From the NCBI GenBank assembly GCA_900545715.1, contig URAJ01000007.1:1-64000 (forward strand): 64,000 nt of DNA, given 5' to 3'. This document shows positions 48,181-57,266 of the stretch, piece after piece. This DNA comes from an uncultured Opitutales bacterium. Lineage in GTDB: Bacteria; Verrucomicrobiota; Verrucomicrobiia; Opitutales; Intestinicryptomonadaceae. Made by a program: the position numbers and the translations under genes. Each line of letters starts with the position of its first letter. The first letter of the stretch is position 1. A model generated the notes under the pieces. It ran no database searches. It was not told where the DNA came from and saw nothing but the letters and a program-made list of their open reading frames with translations.

Positions 48181-48549
48181 CTAATCGACGTTCAGGCTTT
48201 TTATTATTTTTGTATTGCGCTCGGCGAGTGTGATAGTCTTTGGCTTTGCGCTTTTTGCCTCCTCTGCGTCCGCAAGCGCGAACGACATTATGACGAGCAA
48301 GTCGCCGGGCTTCCCGAGGTGCGCCGCCGCCCCTCTTAAAGAAATCGTGCCGCTGCCGCGTTCTGCGGGTATGGCGTAGGTTTCAAATCTCTTGCCGTTT
48401 GCTATGTTGCCTACAAGTATTTTTTCGTAGCAAAGCATTCCCACCTTGTCCATCAGGTCTTGGTCGATTGCCAGCGACCCTTCGTAGTCAACTCTCGCGT
48501 CCGTCGCTTCGGCGCGGAGAAGTTTTGATTTCAATATTTGAACCAACAT
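48181..48549 (-). CDS. panD: Aspartate 1-decarboxylase
   Basis: 122-residue pyruvoyl enzyme that makes beta-alanine for pantothenate/coenzyme A. It is made as a proenzyme that cleaves itself between Gly and Ser; the GS pair is in YEGSLAID. The opening [13 protein letters not shown] and the later [15 protein letters not shown] segment are canonical. Start at 48549 is chosen because an earlier ATG adds 25 unrelated residues. panB and panC are not in the window. Confidence 0.96.
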   Translation of the reverse strand: MLVQILKSKLLRAEATDARVDYEGSLAIDQDLMDKVGMLCYEKILVGNIANGKRFETYAIPAERGSGTISLRGAAAHLGKPGDLLVIMSFALADAEEAKSAKPKTITLAERNTKIIKSLNVD

Positions 48550-49048
48550 GGTTTCGCCTTTGTAGTTTTTAGTAAAAGCCGCCACAAATAATCCAAATTT
48601 CATCGAGGTCAACACTTTTTGCAAAAATTACGGAATTTTACTACCTTTTTTTGTCTATGTATCTTACAAAACAATCTTAATATAAATAATTTAAATTAAA
48701 AAAATAACTTTTGCTCAACTGTTTTTTTGAGGTTTCCGTAAAAATTGCCGCGGGTGTGAAGTGTGCGATTTATCCATAAAAAATTTGAGCCTTTCGGCGC
48801 AGTGCGCATATCCGCCGCAAAAAATAATAACCCGCAAAATCCGGACTTTTTTGCAATAATATGGATAGCTGAGCCAAAGGCTGCCCTTGTAAAAAACGCA
48901 ATGCTTGCAAGCGCGCTTTTACGAGTTCGCCCGAAAAATTCTTTGCCAATTTACCAGTCTAAAAGATTCGGCGCACAGGCGGGCTTTTGCGCGAAAAAAG
49001 TTTTGCTATATCTGCAGGATTTCCGCATTTGAGAGCGCGGACGGCGGG
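48550..49048. other. AT-rich gene-free interval upstream of panD
   Basis: About 500 bases, particularly A/T-rich at 48640-48730. No supported gene. It should contain the panD promoter. Confidence 0.5.
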
Positions 49049-50530
49049 CTAAGCCCATACTTTTGCGTACAATTTTTCCAGTTCGGCGATGCTCGCCTCT
49101 AATTCTTTTGAGACGCTTGCGTCCGAAGCGCCGCTTTCAAAGTATTTTCGGAGGGCGGCGGATTGCTTCGCGCAAAGATTTTCGTGCAGCGGAAAGAAAT
49201 TTTTCCAGAGGAAGGAGGCGTACTTTACAAGGCGCATTTTTCCGTACATTTTCGGCCTCTCAAAGCTTCCCGAAGTATCGACAGCTATTGTGTTGAGCGA
49301 CATTATCGCCTTGCGGATATCGGCGGACTCTTTCGATTTGGCAAAGGCGACGGTAATTCCGCAGCCGAGCTCGTCGGACTTGTGTGCGTCGGAGCAGCCT
49401 ACTATCGGCATAAAATATCCGTCTTGGGCGGCCTCGGCGTGGCGCGCGGCGGAAAGGTCGCTGGAATCGTAGTTTATTGAGCCGTTTACAATCTCGTAGG
49501 CGTCGAATTTCTGGCGGCTGATGAGGGCGTCGCGCAGGGCGTCGGAGCAGTTGAGCTGTTCGCCGTTTCTGCGCCAGTAGGGGTGGTTGAAAACCGACAT
49601 GCCGCCCATCTCGCGTATTTTTTCAAAGACGGCCTCGGATTGGGCGAGAGTTAGCTTGTCGAGCTTGCCAAGCCCGAGGGATTCCGGTATTGTCTTTAAA
49701 ATTCTTTCGGTTCGGGCGTCGAAGTCGGCGCGGTTTTCCCGCACCCATTCGGCTATTCCGCCGGAGCTGTCGAAGTTGTTTATGTGGAGGAGGGAGCCGT
49801 GCGCTTCCTCGCCCGGAAAGAGTTTGAGAGAAGTCGGAACACCGCGGAATTTCTCGATTAGGCTTGTAGAGCCGATTCTTCGCCCGTGGTCGGAGACCGC
49901 CATAAAGTCGAATCCGCGCGAAAGTCCGACGAGCGCCATTTCGAGGTTTGAATCCCTGCCGTCCGAATGGGTCGTGTGCATATGTATGTCGCCGATGTAC
50001 GGGCGAAGCTCGAACAGGTCGGGTTTTAAGGCGTAAACCCAGGCGCGCAATAGTGTCGCATTTTTTTTGTCTTTTGCGCAAAATACGTATCTGCCTTCCT
50101 TCGGGAAAACAATATTGTCGAATTTCGCGAAGTCCCCGCGCAATTCAAACGCAACAGGCGGAGCTTTCGACGAAAAGTCCGGCGGCTGCTTGGCGTATCC
50201 GGGGATATTGTCGTTGGGGAGGGTTCTGTATTCGGGAAAGTATGGCGACATATCGAGAGCAAAGCCGTCTTCGCTCGCGCAAACAAAGCGTAGATTTTCC
50301 GTTTTTGCGACGGAGCTTGGAAGACGGATTGATAGGTGGGATTTTTTGCCAGCCTCAAAAATTTTTGGGAAAATGTCGTCGGGGCTTGCGCTTTCGTAGA
50401 ATCTGTCGGTTGCGATGGCCCTGTACTCTTTCTTTTCTGGCGCTCTGTCTTTAAAGGCGGCGCGGGCGCTTGAAAACATTGTGGCTGCCGCGGCTGTCGC
50501 GGCTATTTTTATCGCTTTTCTTCTTTTCAT
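49049..50530 (-). CDS. Tat-exported PHP-domain metalloprotein
   Basis: 493 residues. The N-terminus MKRRKAIKIAATAAAATMF has a twin-arginine motif and hydrophobic core, so it is likely exported folded by the Tat system (tatC is in this window). After a beta-rich N-terminal part (about 30-165), a PHP phosphoesterase-type domain carries the metal-binding motifs DIHMHTTHSDG, VSDHGRR, GEEAHGSLLHIN, NHPYWRR and GCSDAHK. PHP proteins hydrolyse phosphoesters or related bonds using two or three metals; the substrate of this one is unknown. It is divergent from the exosortase gene. Confidence 0.88.
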   Translation of the reverse strand: MKRRKAIKIAATAAAATMFSSARAAFKDRAPEKKEYRAIATDRFYESASPDDIFPKIFEAGKKSHLSIRLPSSVAKTENLRFVCASEDGFALDMSPYFPEYRTLPNDNIPGYAKQPPDFSSKAPPVAFELRGDFAKFDNIVFPKEGRYVFCAKDKKNATLLRAWVYALKPDLFELRPYIGDIHMHTTHSDGRDSNLEMALVGLSRGFDFMAVSDHGRRIGSTSLIEKFRGVPTSLKLFPGEEAHGSLLHINNFDSSGGIAEWVRENRADFDARTERILKTIPESLGLGKLDKLTLAQSEAVFEKIREMGGMSVFNHPYWRRNGEQLNCSDALRDALISRQKFDAYEIVNGSINYDSSDLSAARHAEAAQDGYFMPIVGCSDAHKSDELGCGITVAFAKSKESADIRKAIMSLNTIAVDTSGSFERPKMYGKMRLVKYASFLWKNFFPLHENLCAKQSAALRKYFESGASDASVSKELEASIAELEKLYAKVWA

Positions 50531-50644
50531 TTCAAACTTGGGAATCGTTTATAAAATTTATAATATTCCGATTTGCGGGCAAGGCAAATTTTTGTTGCAA
50601 CGCGCTCGCGGCGGCGTTTTCTTTTATAAGAATTTATTATAAAA

Positions 50645-51532
50645 ATGCCCGATATTTCTAATACGAATCCGCAGCCCGAAGAATCGCCTTCCGGTGGAGG
50701 TTGGCTCGAATACCTCGCATGGATAGGAGCCGCCGCGGGATTCTCTCCGGCTCTATACTGGCTTGGAAAGGCGGTTGTTGACAGCCAGCAACTAAGGGAC
50801 GCTTTCATAATATTGGTTGTGGCGGGAATTGTGATGGCTATGGAGCACGGAATTTTCCCCCACAAGCCGCGTTTTAATAAAAATGTTCTGGCGGCGCTTG
50901 CTGTGGCGTACGCGGCGTTCTTTTGCGCGGGTTTATTCGGCGTGTTTGCGAATGTGATGCTTACGCTTTTCGGGGTGTCGGCATTCATCGTCTCCATAGG
51001 GTTTGCGTGCTTTGACCGCAAAAGGTATGTACTCGCGGTCGGGGGAGCTTTTTACATTTTTACGATACTTTCGTTTGCGATAAAAATTTTCGACCTTCCA
51101 TTGAGGGTCTGGGCGGGAAAATTGTCGGCATTTGTACTTTCCAAATTTAACGATACCGTCCAGCTGTTTTTGATAAGGGGGCAGGAGCCCCAGATAGCGA
51201 TGAATGTTGACGGGGCGTCGTACCTCGTGGCCACGGAATGCAACGGGTTCGGCATAATATCCTCGTGCCTTGTGTTGTCGGCAGTTTTGTCGTTTTTTAG
51301 AAAGGACGCGTCAGTCGTAAAGAGGTTGTCCATAATATTTATTTCCGGAATTCTCGGATATGTTTTAAATTCGATGAGGATAGTCTCGATAATTCTCGTA
51401 GCTCCCATAGCGGGAAAGGAAAATTATTTCTTTTGGCACGAAACTTTCGGATACGCATTCTTTACTGTTGCGCTGCTGCTTGTGTTCTGGATATCCAAAC
51501 AAAGCCGCCCAAAAACGCCTCAAAACGGCTAA
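50645..51532 (+). CDS. Exosortase/archaeosortase family transpeptidase
   Basis: 295 residues, about eight membrane segments. Exosortases cut PEP-CTERM-type tails of exported proteins and attach them to the surface. The proposed catalytic triad is visible: Cys in ATECNGFGIISS, Arg in VLNSMRIVSII and His in FFWHETFGYAFF. The Cys motif ECNGFG departs from the common ACSG form, pointing to a less common exosortase subtype. No PEP-CTERM-like tail was seen on any secreted protein here. A TATTAT element ends 5 bases before the ATG. pckG follows on the same strand, 130 bases away. Confidence 0.88.
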   Translation: MPDISNTNPQPEESPSGGGWLEYLAWIGAAAGFSPALYWLGKAVVDSQQLRDAFIILVVAGIVMAMEHGIFPHKPRFNKNVLAALAVAYAAFFCAGLFGVFANVMLTLFGVSAFIVSIGFACFDRKRYVLAVGGAFYIFTILSFAIKIFDLPLRVWAGKLSAFVLSKFNDTVQLFLIRGQEPQIAMNVDGASYLVATECNGFGIISSCLVLSAVLSFFRKDASVVKRLSIIFISGILGYVLNSMRIVSIILVAPIAGKENYFFWHETFGYAFFTVALLLVFWISKQSRPKTPQNG

Positions 51533-51662
51533 AATCTTAAAAAAGATACAAAAATGTCTAATTTTTTTAAAAAAAAGAGTTGAATCAAATATTTTCCGCC
51601 GTAAAAACAACTCGAATTTTTATAAACAAATCCCTTTTTAACAAACAAGGAGAAAAATAATA

Positions 51663-53453
51663 ATGATAGATCCCAAGACAATAAAAAACAAGGCTCTCGT
51701 AGCCTGGGTCGACAACTGGGCAGCTCACACGACGCCCGACAGCGTCGTATGGTGCGACGGCTCCAAGGAGGAAGCCGATAAACTCTTTGATCAGATGATC
51801 AAAAAGGGAATGTGCATCAAGCTCAACGAGCAGAAACGCCCCGGAAGCTACTATTTCCGTTCCGACCCGCGCGACGTAGCCCGCGTGGAATCGCGCACCT
51901 TCATTTGCTCCAAGACCAAGGCTGACGCAGGTCCGACCAACAACTGGATGGACCCCGCCGAAATGAAGGAAAAACTCAACGAACTTTTCAGCGGCTGCAT
52001 GAAGGGGCGCACGATGTACGTCATTCCTTTCAGCATGGGCCCGATAGGCGGACCAATCTCCCAGATTGGCGTTGAAATAACCGACTCCCCCTATGTAGTA
52101 GTGAATATGCGCATAATGGCGCGCGTTTCGCCCAAGGTATTCGACATTCTCGGCGAAAACGGCAAATTCATTCCCTGCGTGCACTCAGTCGGCAAGCCGA
52201 TTAACTCGCCCGAAGACGACGTTCTCTGGCCGTGCAACCCCGAAAACACTTACATCACCCACTTCCCGGAAACGCGCGAAATCATCAGCATCGGCTCCGG
52301 ATACGGCGGCAACGCCCTCCTCGGCAAAAAGTGCCTGAGCTTGCGCATAGCTTCCGTAATGGGCAGGGACGAAGGCTGGATGGCCGAGCACATGCTCATT
52401 CTCGGCGTCACCGACCCGCAAGGCAGAAAGACCTACGTGACGGGCGCATTCCCGAGCGCATGCGGCAAAACTAACTTTGCAATGCTCATAGCCCCGAAAG
52501 AATTGCAAGCCAAGGGCTGGAAGATTACATGCGTTGGCGACGACATCGCTTGGATTAAGCCCGCTGCCGACGGCAGACACTATGCAATCAACCCCGAAAA
52601 CGGCTTCTTCGGAGTTGCTCCGGGCACCAGCATGAAGACCAACCCCAACGCGATGATCTCCTGCTCGAAGGACTCGATATTCACAAACGTCGCACTGACC
52701 GACGACGGAGACGTTTGGTGGGAAGGCATGACAAAAGAACCTCCGGCGCACCTCATCGACTGGCACGGCAACGATTGGACTCCCGAAAGCGGGACGACCG
52801 CAGCGCACCCCAACAGCCGCTTTACGGCTCCGTTGGCGAACTGCCCCTGCCTCGACGAAAACGCCGACAAGCTTGAAGGCGTTCCGATTTCCGCGATAGT
52901 AATAGGCGGCCGCAGGCCGAAGGGCATACCGCTCGTTTACGAATCCTTCAACTGGACACACGGCGTGTATCTGGGCGCAATGATGGGTTCCGAACGCACG
53001 GCTGCCGCAGAAGGCAAGGCAGGCGAGCTCCGTTCCGACCCGATGGCTATGCTGCCCTTTGCCGGCTACAACATGGCCGACTATCTCGGACATCTCGTCC
53101 AGATGGGCAAACACCTCAGCCAGACCCCGCGCTTCTACCACGTCAACTGGTTCCGCAAGGACGACGACGGCAACTTTATGTGGCCCGGATTCGGCGCAAA
53201 TGCCCGCGTTCTCGCTTGGATTGTCAACCGCCAGAACGGCTGCGCGAAGGCCCGCGAGACAGCTATCGGCTTTGTCCCGACTTACGAAGACATCGATTGG
53301 GACGGACTCGACTACTCGAAGGAAACCTTCGAAGAATTGATGTCGTACGATCCCGCCACGGTATCGGCACAGCCGCTCTCCGAGGAGTTGTACGAAATGC
53401 TGCCCAAGGCTCTGAAAATTGAGCGCGAAGCTCTCTTGGAGCGCTTGAGCTAA
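51663..53453 (+). CDS. pckG: Phosphoenolpyruvate carboxykinase (GTP)
   Basis: 596-residue enzyme interconverting oxaloacetate + GTP and PEP + CO2 + GDP. Signature segments are the phosphate-binding kinase loop [12 protein letters not shown], kinase-2 VGDDIAWI, the guanine-binding region [11 protein letters not shown] and the substrate-binding RRPKGIPLV. In anaerobes it often works in the carboxylating direction, toward succinate, which would fit the sucCD genes nearby, but direction cannot be read from sequence. A good AAGGAG ribosome site lies 8-13 bases before the ATG. A strong terminator follows. Confidence 0.98.
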   Translation: MIDPKTIKNKALVAWVDNWAAHTTPDSVVWCDGSKEEADKLFDQMIKKGMCIKLNEQKRPGSYYFRSDPRDVARVESRTFICSKTKADAGPTNNWMDPAEMKEKLNELFSGCMKGRTMYVIPFSMGPIGGPISQIGVEITDSPYVVVNMRIMARVSPKVFDILGENGKFIPCVHSVGKPINSPEDDVLWPCNPENTYITHFPETREIISIGSGYGGNALLGKKCLSLRIASVMGRDEGWMAEHMLILGVTDPQGRKTYVTGAFPSACGKTNFAMLIAPKELQAKGWKITCVGDDIAWIKPAADGRHYAINPENGFFGVAPGTSMKTNPNAMISCSKDSIFTNVALTDDGDVWWEGMTKEPPAHLIDWHGNDWTPESGTTAAHPNSRFTAPLANCPCLDENADKLEGVPISAIVIGGRRPKGIPLVYESFNWTHGVYLGAMMGSERTAAAEGKAGELRSDPMAMLPFAGYNMADYLGHLVQMGKHLSQTPRFYHVNWFRKDDDGNFMWPGFGANARVLAWIVNRQNGCAKARETAIGFVPTYEDIDWDGLDYSKETFEELMSYDPATVSAQPLSEELYEMLPKALKIEREALLERLS

Positions 53454-53470
53454 TCGGGTTTAATCTCACT

Positions 53471-53505
53471 AAAAAGGGGCTGCGGTTTCGCAGTCCCTTT
53501 TTTAT
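53471..53505 (+). terminator. Terminator after pckG
   Basis: The stem AAAAAGGGGCTGCG / CGCAGTCCCTTTTT (one G-U pair) with a 4-nt GTTT loop is followed by T residues. Confidence 0.92.
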
Positions 53506-53986
53506 TTATATGAATTTATTGCGCGGTAGGTTTTTTTTATTGGGCAAGAGATTTTGCGCTGGATTCGCTGATTTTATCGGGCTAACTTTTGGTGATAAAT
53601 CGAGATTTTTAGCTACCTTTTTTTTCCCGCCTAATTCCGAATTTTTTGAGGCGTTTTTTTTATTTCTTGCAGTTTTTTAGGGAGGGCGGGCAGGTTTTTG
53701 CATAAATAATTTTATAAAAAAATCTCCGGGAGACTTTGCTATTGAATGCAAAAAGCTACATTTTTTCTTGTGAGTTTTTTTGCAAAAAATTTTTTGCGCG
53801 TTTTTTTGCCGTTGCAATCGGGGGAGGCGAGGGTAGTTTCTACCAAAGTATTGGGAACGGCACATATGGGAGCGTTGCCAGACGCTATATGCCGCCGGAT
53901 TTTTGCAATCCGCAGGTGGATAGCCAAATTGCCGCTTTATTTCCATCGCCCAATGTTGTCTGCTACCGGATTTTTGCAATAATTAA
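53506..53986. other. Gene-free, T-rich interval with a 15-bp direct repeat
   Basis: No supported gene. CCGGATTTTTGCAAT occurs twice, near 53896 and 53966. T-runs are frequent on the plus strand. Confidence 0.4.
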
Positions 53987-54006
53987 GCCGCCGTTTTTGC
54001 GGCGGC
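53987..54006 (-). terminator. Hairpin downstream of the trypsin-like protease gene
   Basis: A 7-bp GC stem (GCCGCCG / CGGCGGC) with a 6-nt loop, 54 bases past the stop. The U-tract is weak on the minus strand (TTAATTATT). Confidence 0.4.
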
Positions 54007-54059
54007 CTAAAATTTTCTTTGGTTTTGCTTTTAGCGTATAATTCTATGGTTTGCGGGTG

Positions 54060-55238
54060 CTATATAAAATCTTTTGCCTTTTTGTTGCAGTAGGTTTTTA
54101 TGTTTTCGTAGCTCTTTAAAATGCCGTCGTATTTTTCGCTGAAAACATCGTCGTACTTTCCGGATTTCAACTTCATGATTTCAGCGGCCGCAAGGAGCTC
54201 GATTCTGCTAAGAAGCATTCTCTTTGCTTCATTTACCCTCTTTTTTGCGGACCAGTTGCTGGAAACGCGGTATGCGTTGTCAATCGCCGATTCGTAGCTT
54301 TTTGCCACACGCGCAAGTTCGGGGTATTCCGACGCGGGCGGATTCTTATCGTTTGCCAAGAAATCGACTATCAGCTCAAATTTGTTTTCGGCCTTATTTA
54401 AAACGTCCATAGTCTCTATGACGGTCTCATAGGGAATTTCCGTCTTGTCGTCCATGGTGTCGAGCCTATATGCAAAGAATCTCATATTGAAATTTTTTGC
54501 TTTGGATTTTCTCGTTATTCTCGTCGAAAGGTCGTCATCGATAGTCATAATGTAAGAAACAACTCCTACGACTTTCCCGCTGTCTCTATGTATAACGGGA
54601 CTGCCGCTATTGCCCTTGTAAAAGTTGCAGTCGGTTTCAAGCAGTTTGGGACCTACCGCAAGCAGAGTGCCTTCAATATTGCGCATTACATTTCCGCCTT
54701 GGCTGTTGCCGCTTACAACTAAATCGTCTTTCAAATTTGTGTCCGTCATTACATTCTTGGAAATCTCTAACGGGGAAACGTCCTCCGGAACTTCGTCCAA
54801 CTCTGCGAGAAATACGTCAAACCCCTTTTGGAGAAAGCAGGTTTTGGGGAGGCGCACTTCCTTGCCGTCAATAGTTGTTATTTTTGCGTTTTTCATTTCT
54901 CCGAGAACGTGCAAATTGGAGATTATGTAGGTTTTCCCGTCCATTTTCCCCAGAAATGCAGTTGCCGCGCCGCTTGCGTTGTTTACCATTAAAACAGCGT
55001 TGAGATTAACAGGAACCTCATCGTCGCTCTCTCTAATATTTCCGCGCTTTGAGGTGTATTTAGAAAATACGCCGCACGATTGGAGAGACTTTAGCTCTTT
55101 CTTCCATTCCTTTATGTCATCTTCGGCATACTCTATTCTTTGTTTCAGATACTCTATTCTGTCTTTGATGTCTGTTTCGGCAAATGCGCCGCATGCACAA
55201 ATCAAAATGACAAACGTAAATATAAACAGCTTTTGCAT
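54060..55238 (-). CDS. Secreted trypsin-like serine protease with N-terminal coiled coil
   Basis: 392 residues with a signal peptide (LFIFTFVILICACGAFA). A short charged coiled coil (about 22-52; KDRIEYLKQRIEYAEDDIK) is followed by a chymotrypsin-fold domain (about 75-235). The catalytic triad is visible: His in ISNLHVLGE, Asp in GFDVFLAELD and Ser in YKGNSGSPV. The C-terminal 150 residues are helical, with no PDZ domain, unlike the HtrA-type protease at 11897-13273. The gene is more AT-rich than its neighbours. Likely periplasmic; substrate is unknown. Confidence 0.85.
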   Translation of the reverse strand: MQKLFIFTFVILICACGAFAETDIKDRIEYLKQRIEYAEDDIKEWKKELKSLQSCGVFSKYTSKRGNIRESDDEVPVNLNAVLMVNNASGAATAFLGKMDGKTYIISNLHVLGEMKNAKITTIDGKEVRLPKTCFLQKGFDVFLAELDEVPEDVSPLEISKNVMTDTNLKDDLVVSGNSQGGNVMRNIEGTLLAVGPKLLETDCNFYKGNSGSPVIHRDSGKVVGVVSYIMTIDDDLSTRITRKSKAKNFNMRFFAYRLDTMDDKTEIPYETVIETMDVLNKAENKFELIVDFLANDKNPPASEYPELARVAKSYESAIDNAYRVSSNWSAKKRVNEAKRMLLSRIELLAAAEIMKLKSGKYDDVFSEKYDGILKSYENIKTYCNKKAKDFI

Positions 55239-55825
55239 ATGTCGTCTCCTTTTATGTGTTATAACATATATGTATTACATATGCAATCAAAATATTATTT
55301 TATCATCTGGAAGTGTAAAATATAATTCCGATTAACCGTAAATTTTACTTTAAAATTTACCTCTGGGAAATCTTATATTATGGAACTGGCGGCTAGTATT
55401 GGCTATAAATTTTATTTATGTTTTTTGCGCGTAAAAGACTGAGCAAATGCGGCGTTATATTATGTGGATAATTCCCCTCCCTCCCCACCACACACACATA
55501 CACACACCATCACAACCCCACACAAAAAAACGGTCGCCATAAAAAAAACTGCGGTTGCGCTATTTTAAAAAATATTTACGGTTTTTAAGAAACGGATTGC
55601 GACTTGAACAAAAGAATGAGCTTGATACGACTGAAACGAAAATGTTTCTCGCCAACTAAAAAATCGACGGCAGGACTTTTGCCAAAAGAGCCAAACCAAG
55701 CATTGTTGGAGTGAATTGGCTGAAAATGCCTATTTCGCAAGAATATCCATAGTATCAAACGGTGGCGAATCTTCCGTTCGGCTCTATGGGGATAAAGTTA
55801 TCCTATCAAGCGCAAATTGCGCTTT
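55239..55825. other. AT-rich intergenic region with a G-free C/A tract
   Basis: About 590 bases without a supported gene. It contains a 61-base G-free tract (55471-55531) and, near the end, a GCGCAAATTGCGC palindrome (55810-55822). Confidence 0.45.
55471..55531. repeat. G-free C/A-rich tract with CA repeats
   Basis: Sixty-one bases without a G: a CCCCTCCCTCCCC stretch followed by CACACACA-type repeats. On the minus strand it is G/T-rich with GGGG-GGG-GGGG runs that could form a G-quadruplex; the CA/TG part could adopt Z-DNA. It lies upstream of the protease gene. Confidence 0.7.
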
Positions 55826-55858
55826 GCAAAAAAAAGACCTCCGCACAATGCGGAGGCC
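55826..55858 (-). terminator. Terminator downstream of the duplicated sucD 3' end
   Basis: A perfect 7-bp stem (CCTCCGC / GCGGAGG) with a 5-nt loop; eight A residues on the left give a T-run on the minus strand. It may be the original sucCD terminator, left behind by the duplication/insertion. Confidence 0.85.
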
Positions 55859-55931
55859 TCTTCGTTTTGGAAATAAATTTTTCTACTTTAAAAAACAGTC
55901 AGAAAATAGACTTCGTTTTTTTTGCAGGTTT

Positions 55932-56172
55932 TTATTTACCCCAGTGCTTTATGAGAGTTTCGCCTATCGCCGAAGGCGTCGGGGACACTGCAATGCCGGC
56001 TTCGAGCAGGGCTTTAATTTTGTCGTCCGCAGAGCCGGAGTTCCCGGAGACTATCGCGCCTGCGTGACCCATTCTTCTGCCTTTCGGGGCGGTGCGGCCC
56101 GCTATGAATGCAGCCACAGGTTTCTTGCAGTTTTCTTTCAGCCACGCGGCCGCTTTTTGTTCGCCGTCGCCG
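55932..56172 (-). pseudogene. Truncated second copy of the sucD 3' end
   Basis: Encodes only the last 79 or so codons of SucD with its own TAA stop. From the shared bases on, its protein is identical to the C-terminus of the intact gene (including the phospho-histidine motif GHAGAIVSG and the end ETLIKHWGK). It has no 5' part, so no functional synthetase subunit can be made; an internal ATG could give a 61-residue fragment. It begins abruptly at 56172 against unrelated AT-rich DNA. Confidence 0.9.
55933..56172. repeat. 240-bp direct repeat, copy A (sucD 3' end)
   Basis: Matches 57268-57507 over 240 bases with a constant offset of 1335; no mismatch was found. Both ends of the match are sharp. 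Confidence 0.92.
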
Positions 56173-56207
56173 TTTTATGTTTATGCCAAACTGTTAATAG
56201 GTCTTTA

Positions 56208-56645
56208 TTAAGAATTATTTCTTGAGAAGATGGATAGGGGGATATCTCCATACTTATTTTCCCCTTCTGTTCCAGGAATACAGCACAGTAATATTGTTAT
56301 TATAATTGAGGTGTATCCAAATGTTATAAAATTTATAAAATATATAAGAAACCACCAATATCCAGAGTACCCCATATCGTGAAGCCTTTTTACAGTGAAA
56401 ATTATTCCATACAATATACACCAAAGATAAAAGATGATGAGAAACAGAATGCTAGCAAGAGGATTCTCTGTAATAATTACGATAAAACTAGTTATTGCTA
56501 TGCATAAACCAATTAAGAGGCAAATTATATAATCTTTCCTCCCCATTCGTCCGTTTGTGGACCAAATGGGATCTTTCCTCCTATTTGTCTGCGTCCTAGG
56601 AGTGGAGAGTGTTGGAGGAAGTGGTATTTTTGATTGACTGCTCAT
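56208..56645 (-). CDS. DUF805 family membrane protein
   Basis: 145 residues with about four hydrophobic segments. DUF805 landmarks are present: NGRMGRKDY before the first helix, VKRLHDMGYSGYWW in the middle and PGTEGENKYGD near the end. The N-terminal 25 residues are Pro/Thr/Ser-rich and polar. Function of the family is unknown. Base composition and codon use (many ATA and TTA codons) are far more AT-rich than neighbouring genes, and it lies inside the island bracketed by the sucD duplication, suggesting transfer. Confidence 0.85.
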   Translation of the reverse strand: MSSQSKIPLPPTLSTPRTQTNRRKDPIWSTNGRMGRKDYIICLLIGLCIAITSFIVIITENPLASILFLIIFYLWCILYGIIFTVKRLHDMGYSGYWWFLIYFINFITFGYTSIIITILLCCIPGTEGENKYGDIPLSIFSRNNS

Positions 56646-57213
56646 ATATATTTTTACGATCTTTTAATAAATCTCTATCGTAATTTGAAAAAGTACCTTT
56701 TGTAATTTCATTTTATAAATTCATTTTTCCCAAGAAATTGTCAATAATAATTATAGGAATATAAAAGACTGTCAATTTAAAATGTATTTGCTTGTTATTG
56801 GTTCAGTGGTGCAGGGGGGGATTTTTAACGTGCGGTGCATCTTTAAATTTTATTTTGGGAAAAATGGAATAGTACTTGGTAAATGTCCAGTCGCGCATTG
56901 TGCCGCAAGGCTAGATAGGGAAAGCGAATGTTTGAAAATATGCGCGGCGTTTGCAGACCTGCGGGAAAAAGGCTTAAATAAAAATAGATAACGGCTGGTT
57001 TAAGTTCTACAAATAAATTTAATAAGTTGCGCACCACAATTGGAATATTTTACATGGGTATCACAATATAAGTAAGATATCCAATTATTTTATAAGAACG
57101 ATATTAAATAGATATTATATCAAAAATTTCCTCATGGATATAACTACAGTGCGCAGATTGGGCCGCGCATATTTTATAAAAAAGCGCAGGTTTGATTCCC
57201 GCGCTTTGAATTT
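56646..57213. other. AT-rich non-coding part of the island
   Basis: About 570 bases of strongly AT-rich DNA, with no supported gene. A hairpin AAAGCGC...GCGCTTT lies at about 57181-57206. No integrase, transposase or clear terminal inverted repeats were found. Confidence 0.5.
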
Positions 57214-57246
57214 GCAAAAAAAAGGGAAGGAATATTTCCTTCCCTC
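57214..57246 (-). terminator. Terminator after the intact sucD
   Basis: A 10-bp stem (AGGGAAGGAA / TTCCTTCCCT) with a 3-nt loop; the eight A residues on the left give a T-run on the minus strand. Confidence 0.9.
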
Positions 57247-57266
57247 AAAGTTATTGCTATCGAGTC

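Noticed and set aside
52185-53141. 318-codon open frame antisense to pckG
   Set aside because: Shadow of pckG codon structure; low-complexity Val/Ala/Arg-rich translation without motifs.
53736-54041. 101-codon plus-strand open frame after pckG
   Set aside because: T-rich non-coding DNA yields Phe-rich translation; it overlaps the hairpin and has no start context or homology.
56782-56991. 69-codon plus-strand open frame inside the AT-rich island
   Set aside because: No ribosome site, no homology and composition equal to the surrounding non-coding DNA.
57181-57206. tRNA T-arm-like sequence (GGTTTGATTCCC) in the island next to sucD
   Set aside because: The rest of a tRNA cannot be folded around it, the T-loop has a mismatch to the consensus, and the flanks pair as a simple AAAGCGC/GCGCTTT hairpin.
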